Shown here piece after piece: positions 5,052 through 7,299 of a stretch of DNA of 7,299 bases. The position numbers and the translations under genes are program-made. Under the pieces are notes generated by a model. The model saw only the letters and a program-made list of their open reading frames with translations. It did no database searches and was not told the origin of the DNA. The stretch spans positions 1 through 7,299 of the forward strand of contig SYEN01000410.1 in NCBI GenBank assembly GCA_005800795.1, given 5' to 3'. This DNA is from Burkholderiales bacterium (GTDB taxonomy: Bacteria > Pseudomonadota > Gammaproteobacteria > Burkholderiales > SG8-41). Position 1 is the first letter of the stretch, and every line of letters starts with the position of its first letter.

Positions 5052-6302
5052 ATGATGCCCTTGCCAAAAATGCTGTCGCGGTTTGCCGAGCTGGTGCGCG
5101 TGGTTTACCGGCGCTTTCAGGAGGATCACGGCCTGCAGGTGGCGTCGAGCCTGACTTTCACTACGCTGCTGTCTCTGGTGCCCATCATCACGGTGGCGAT
5201 GTCGCTGCTGGCGGCGTTTCCGGTGTTTAAAGGAACATCCAGCCTGATCGAGGAGTGGATATTCGACAACATGGTGCCGGAATCCATCGAGATTATCGAG
5301 AAATACACCGAGCAGTTTGTCGACAACGCGGCCAAGCTCACTGCCGTGGGGTTGTTGTTTCTGGCGGTGACCTCGATCATGCTGCTCATCACCATTGATG
5401 ACGCCTTCAACGCCATCTGGCGCGTGCGCCGGCCCCGCCCCATGCTGCAACGCGTGCTGATTTATTGGGCGCTGATCACCGTCGGTCCGCTGCTGATGGG
5501 TGTCAGCCTGTCGCTGAGTTCCTGGCTGATGAGCGCCTCGGCGGGTTGGACCAAAGGTATCCCTTACGCCAACGCGGCGATGATCAAGCTATCGGCCATC
5601 GCGCTCACTTGTGCCGCGCTGGCAATGTTGTATTACGCCATGCCCAACCGTCCCATGCGCGTGCGCGACGCGGTGGCTGGCGGCCTGCTCGCCGGCGTGG
5701 TGTTTGAATTGACCAAACACTGCTTTGGCTACTACATCACCAATTTCCCGACATACAAACTGGTGTATGGCGCGTTCGCTGCAGTGCCGGTGTTCCTGTT
5801 GTGGCTGTATTTGTCGTGGTTGGTAGTGTTGCTGGGCGCGGTGGTGGTGGCTGCGCTTCCTGAGTGGCGCCAGCAGTCGGTGCAGGGCCGTGCAGCACCC
5901 GGCAGCTATTTTGTCTATGCGTTGCAGGTACTGCGGGCGCTATGGCAGGCGCAACAACGCGGTGAAGTGGTGACGGTGCCGCAGTTGCACGCCACGCTGC
6001 ACCTGCGCTATGAGCGCATCGAAACCATCCTCGAAAGCATGCAGCAGGCAGCGTGGGTCAATCGCGCGCTGCCGTCGGGCTGGGTGCTGCATCGCAACCC
6101 GGCCACCATTTCCCTTGCGGATGTCTACAAACGCTTTGTATTCGATCCGCAGTTGCCGGTGCCGGCCATGGAAGAACAACCCGAACTGTTATCGCTCGTG
6201 CGCGACTTCGGCAATCGCCTCGGTAGCGGTATGGAGATGTCAGTGGCGGAGTTGTTCGATTCGGCAGGGACAGTGGGGCGGCAACCTGTGGGACAGGACT
6301 AG
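5052..6302 (+). CDS. yihY: YihY family inner-membrane protein (UPF0761; often labelled ribonuclease BN)
   Basis: A 416-residue polytopic membrane protein. About six hydrophobic segments are visible (roughly 33-57, 98-118, 137-160, 174-196, 205-228, 241-268). Family landmarks are 'GLQVASSLTFTTLLSLVPI' (27-45), 'LITIDDAFNAIWRV' (112-125), 'YYAMPNRPMRVRDAVAGG' (194-211) and NFPTYKLVYGAFAAVPVFLL (231-250). E. coli YihY is about 290 residues. The extra C-terminus (about 285-416) is soluble; its 285-360 part looks like a winged-helix-type fold (YALQVLRALWQAQQRGEVVT, 289-308), as I recall from betaproteobacterial homologues. The name ribonuclease BN is a historical mis-assignment; the true function is unsettled. 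The start is either of two consecutive ATGs (5052 or 5055); AAGGA at 5048-5052 sits very close to both. It is divergent from wrbA and converges on the lytic transglycosylase with a 15-bp gap. Confidence 0.9.
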   Translation: MMPLPKMLSRFAELVRVVYRRFQEDHGLQVASSLTFTTLLSLVPIITVAMSLLAAFPVFKGTSSLIEEWIFDNMVPESIEIIEKYTEQFVDNAAKLTAVGLLFLAVTSIMLLITIDDAFNAIWRVRRPRPMLQRVLIYWALITVGPLLMGVSLSLSSWLMSASAGWTKGIPYANAAMIKLSAIALTCAALAMLYYAMPNRPMRVRDAVAGGLLAGVVFELTKHCFGYYITNFPTYKLVYGAFAAVPVFLLWLYLSWLVVLLGAVVVAALPEWRQQSVQGRAAPGSYFVYALQVLRALWQAQQRGEVVTVPQLHATLHLRYERIETILESMQQAAWVNRALPSGWVLHRNPATISLADVYKRFVFDPQLPVPAMEEQPELLSLVRDFGNRLGSGMEMSVAELFDSAGTVGRQPVGQD

Positions 6303-6317
6303 CGGTCCGCTTACCAG

Positions 6318-6944
6318 TCAGCGTTCGCCACCCGTCTTCACCACGCCCGAGGCAGCCGGATTGAACTCCCACTGCTTCCACGCAGCCAGCACCATGTTGG
6401 GATACTCCGGCCGGCCAAGGCTGCCGTTGTAGCGGCCCAGCGCACGGTACAAATCACCTTTTTCGATATCAATATAGTGGCGCAGAATCACGCAGCCAAA
6501 ACGCAGATTGGTACGCAAATGGAACAGGTTGTCGTCCACGCCGCCGATGGCCTTGACCCAGAACGGCATCACTTGCATCAACCCGCGCGCACCCGCGCTG
6601 GAGATCGCATATTTGCGAAACGCACTTTCGACTTGAATCAGGCCCAGCACCAGCTGCGAATCAACACCGGCGCGCTTGGCTTCATAATGCACGGTGACGA
6701 GAAAATCTTCGCGCAGTGCCTTGTCGGGCATACGCCGTTCGAGTTTGCTCGACATGGCGTCGAGCCACGCACGCGCTTCTCCCACCGTGGCAAACGCCAG
6801 GAAGGGCGCGGATTGATCGGTAATCGCCTTATGCAGCGCGGCGCGCACGCTTTCCGCCATTTTTTCTTCGAGCTGATTGCCAGCGTGCGCGCCGGTGGCA
6901 ACCAGTAAAGCGGCAACAAACAGTTGTCGGATCAACTCTCGCAT
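6318..6944 (-). CDS. Small secreted lytic transglycosylase, SLT domain
   Basis: A 208-residue periplasmic murein hydrolase of the soluble lytic transglycosylase (GH23-like) fold. It cleaves the MurNAc-GlcNAc bond of peptidoglycan to give 1,6-anhydro-MurNAc ends. A signal peptide is visible: MRELIRQLFVAALLVATGAHA (1-21), cut after AHA. The catalytic Glu is E106 in 'LGLIQVESAFRKYAISSAG' (100-118), followed by 'ARGLMQVMPFW' (119-129). The substrate-groove motif 'ALGRYNGSLGRPEYP' (168-182) is also present. An N-terminal helical part (22-90) precedes the catalytic domain. The protein is much shorter than Slt70, so it lacks the large superhelical ring. The ATG lies inside the end of proS (13-bp overlap) and only a weak purine-rich stretch precedes it, so translation is probably coupled to proS. 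Confidence 0.92.
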   Translation of the reverse strand: MRELIRQLFVAALLVATGAHAGNQLEEKMAESVRAALHKAITDQSAPFLAFATVGEARAWLDAMSSKLERRMPDKALREDFLVTVHYEAKRAGVDSQLVLGLIQVESAFRKYAISSAGARGLMQVMPFWVKAIGGVDDNLFHLRTNLRFGCVILRHYIDIEKGDLYRALGRYNGSLGRPEYPNMVLAAWKQWEFNPAASGVVKTGGER

Positions 6945-7299
6945 GTATCTGATTTTACACGACTTATTGCATCATTCAAGGCAATCATCGTGGCCGCCTG
7001 ATCAGTGCGGCGCTGATACTCCACCTGCGCGGTTTTGAGCCCGCGCTCGCCGACCACGATGCGCTGCGGCACGCCGATCAATTCAATGTCGGCGAGCATC
7101 GAACCCAGGCGATCCTCGCGGTCGTCCAGCAGCACATCAAGCCCTGCGGCCTGCAAGTCGGCGTAAAGTTTTTCCGCAGCCTCTTTCACCTGCGCACTTT
7201 TTTTCATGCCGATGGGCACGATGGCCACATCAAACGGCGCGATGCTTTCGGGGAAAATAATGCCGCGCGCGTCGTGATTCTGTTCAATCTCGGCGGCCA
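6932..7299 (-). CDS. proS: Prolyl-tRNA synthetase, C-terminal part (cut by window edge)
   Basis: The last 121 codons of a bacterial-type class II prolyl-tRNA synthetase, which charges tRNA-Pro in the cytoplasm. The visible part runs from the end of the catalytic domain (IEQNHDARGIIFPESIAPFD) through the anticodon-binding domain. Landmarks are 'VAIVPIGMKKS', 'EKLYADLQAAGLDVLLDDRE', 'ADIELIGVPQRIVVGERGL' and 'VEYQRRTDQ' close to the end. The frame is open to the window edge; two bases (7298-7299) belong to a codon shared with the missing sequence. A GTG at 7226-7228 that could be read as a start is an internal Val codon. The usual 'RPGVMFAD' segment reads RLGSMLAD here. The stop (6932-6934) lies 13 bases inside the lytic transglycosylase gene, and the proS-slt order is one I recall from other betaproteobacteria. 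Confidence 0.95.
   Translation of the reverse strand, partial: AAEIEQNHDARGIIFPESIAPFDVAIVPIGMKKSAQVKEAAEKLYADLQAAGLDVLLDDREDRLGSMLADIELIGVPQRIVVGERGLKTAQVEYQRRTDQAATMIALNDAISRVKSDTCES

Noticed and set aside
5046..5450. A 134-codon minus-strand frame inside yihY
   Set aside because: His/Gln/Arg-rich low-complexity translation opposite the conserved membrane segments of YihY; a shadow frame.
6296..6308. A short hairpin (GGAC-TAGCG-GTCC) at the end of yihY as a terminator
   Set aside because: Only four base pairs and no T-run follows on either strand.

Overview
The window reads as ordinary chromosomal DNA from a betaproteobacterium, probably in or near the Burkholderiales, Rhodocyclales or Nitrosomonadales. 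The evidence is moderately high GC, a Bug/TctC periplasmic binding protein, a long YihY with a C-terminal cytoplasmic extension, a DUF2069 protein beside wrbA, a proS-lytic transglycosylase pair, and an HD-GYP-like protein with the family's 'SLSYALDMTEGQP' opening. This is inferred from protein families and gene order. There is no rRNA or other lineage marker.

Layout. (1) 1-1086, minus strand: a TauD/TfdA-type dioxygenase followed by the first 64 codons of an HD-GYP-type protein cut by the window edge. (2) 1197-2210, plus strand: a secreted TctC/Bug binding protein, divergent from the dioxygenase across a 110-bp AT-rich regulatory gap. (3) 2217-5003, minus strand: a compact unit wrbA, LLM-class flavin oxidoreductase, HugZ-like protein, DUF2069 membrane protein. 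Gaps are 28 bp, a 1-bp stop/start overlap, and 27 bp. (4) 5052-6302, plus strand: yihY, divergent from wrbA across 48 bp that hold overlapping -10-like elements on both strands. (5) 6318-7299, minus strand: the 3' third of proS, followed with a 13-bp overlap by a small secreted lytic transglycosylase. No stretch of 300 bases lacks a gene; the longest gap is 110 bp.

How the genes may work together. The dioxygenase and the divergent Bug protein suggest uptake and oxidative breakdown of a small organic acid or sulfonate, but no TctA/TctB transporter subunits are in view. The wrbA unit places three flavin- or heme-associated oxidoreductase folds in a row, ending in a small membrane protein. As I recall, betaproteobacterial genomes often carry yihY, wrbA and DUF2069 side by side, so the LLM and hugZ genes look like an insertion into a conserved neighbourhood. 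That unit is the nearest thing here to an unexplored system. proS and the transglycosylase are housekeeping genes. I found no CRISPR array, tRNA, rRNA, insertion sequence, phage gene or defence gene, and no intact Rho-independent terminator.
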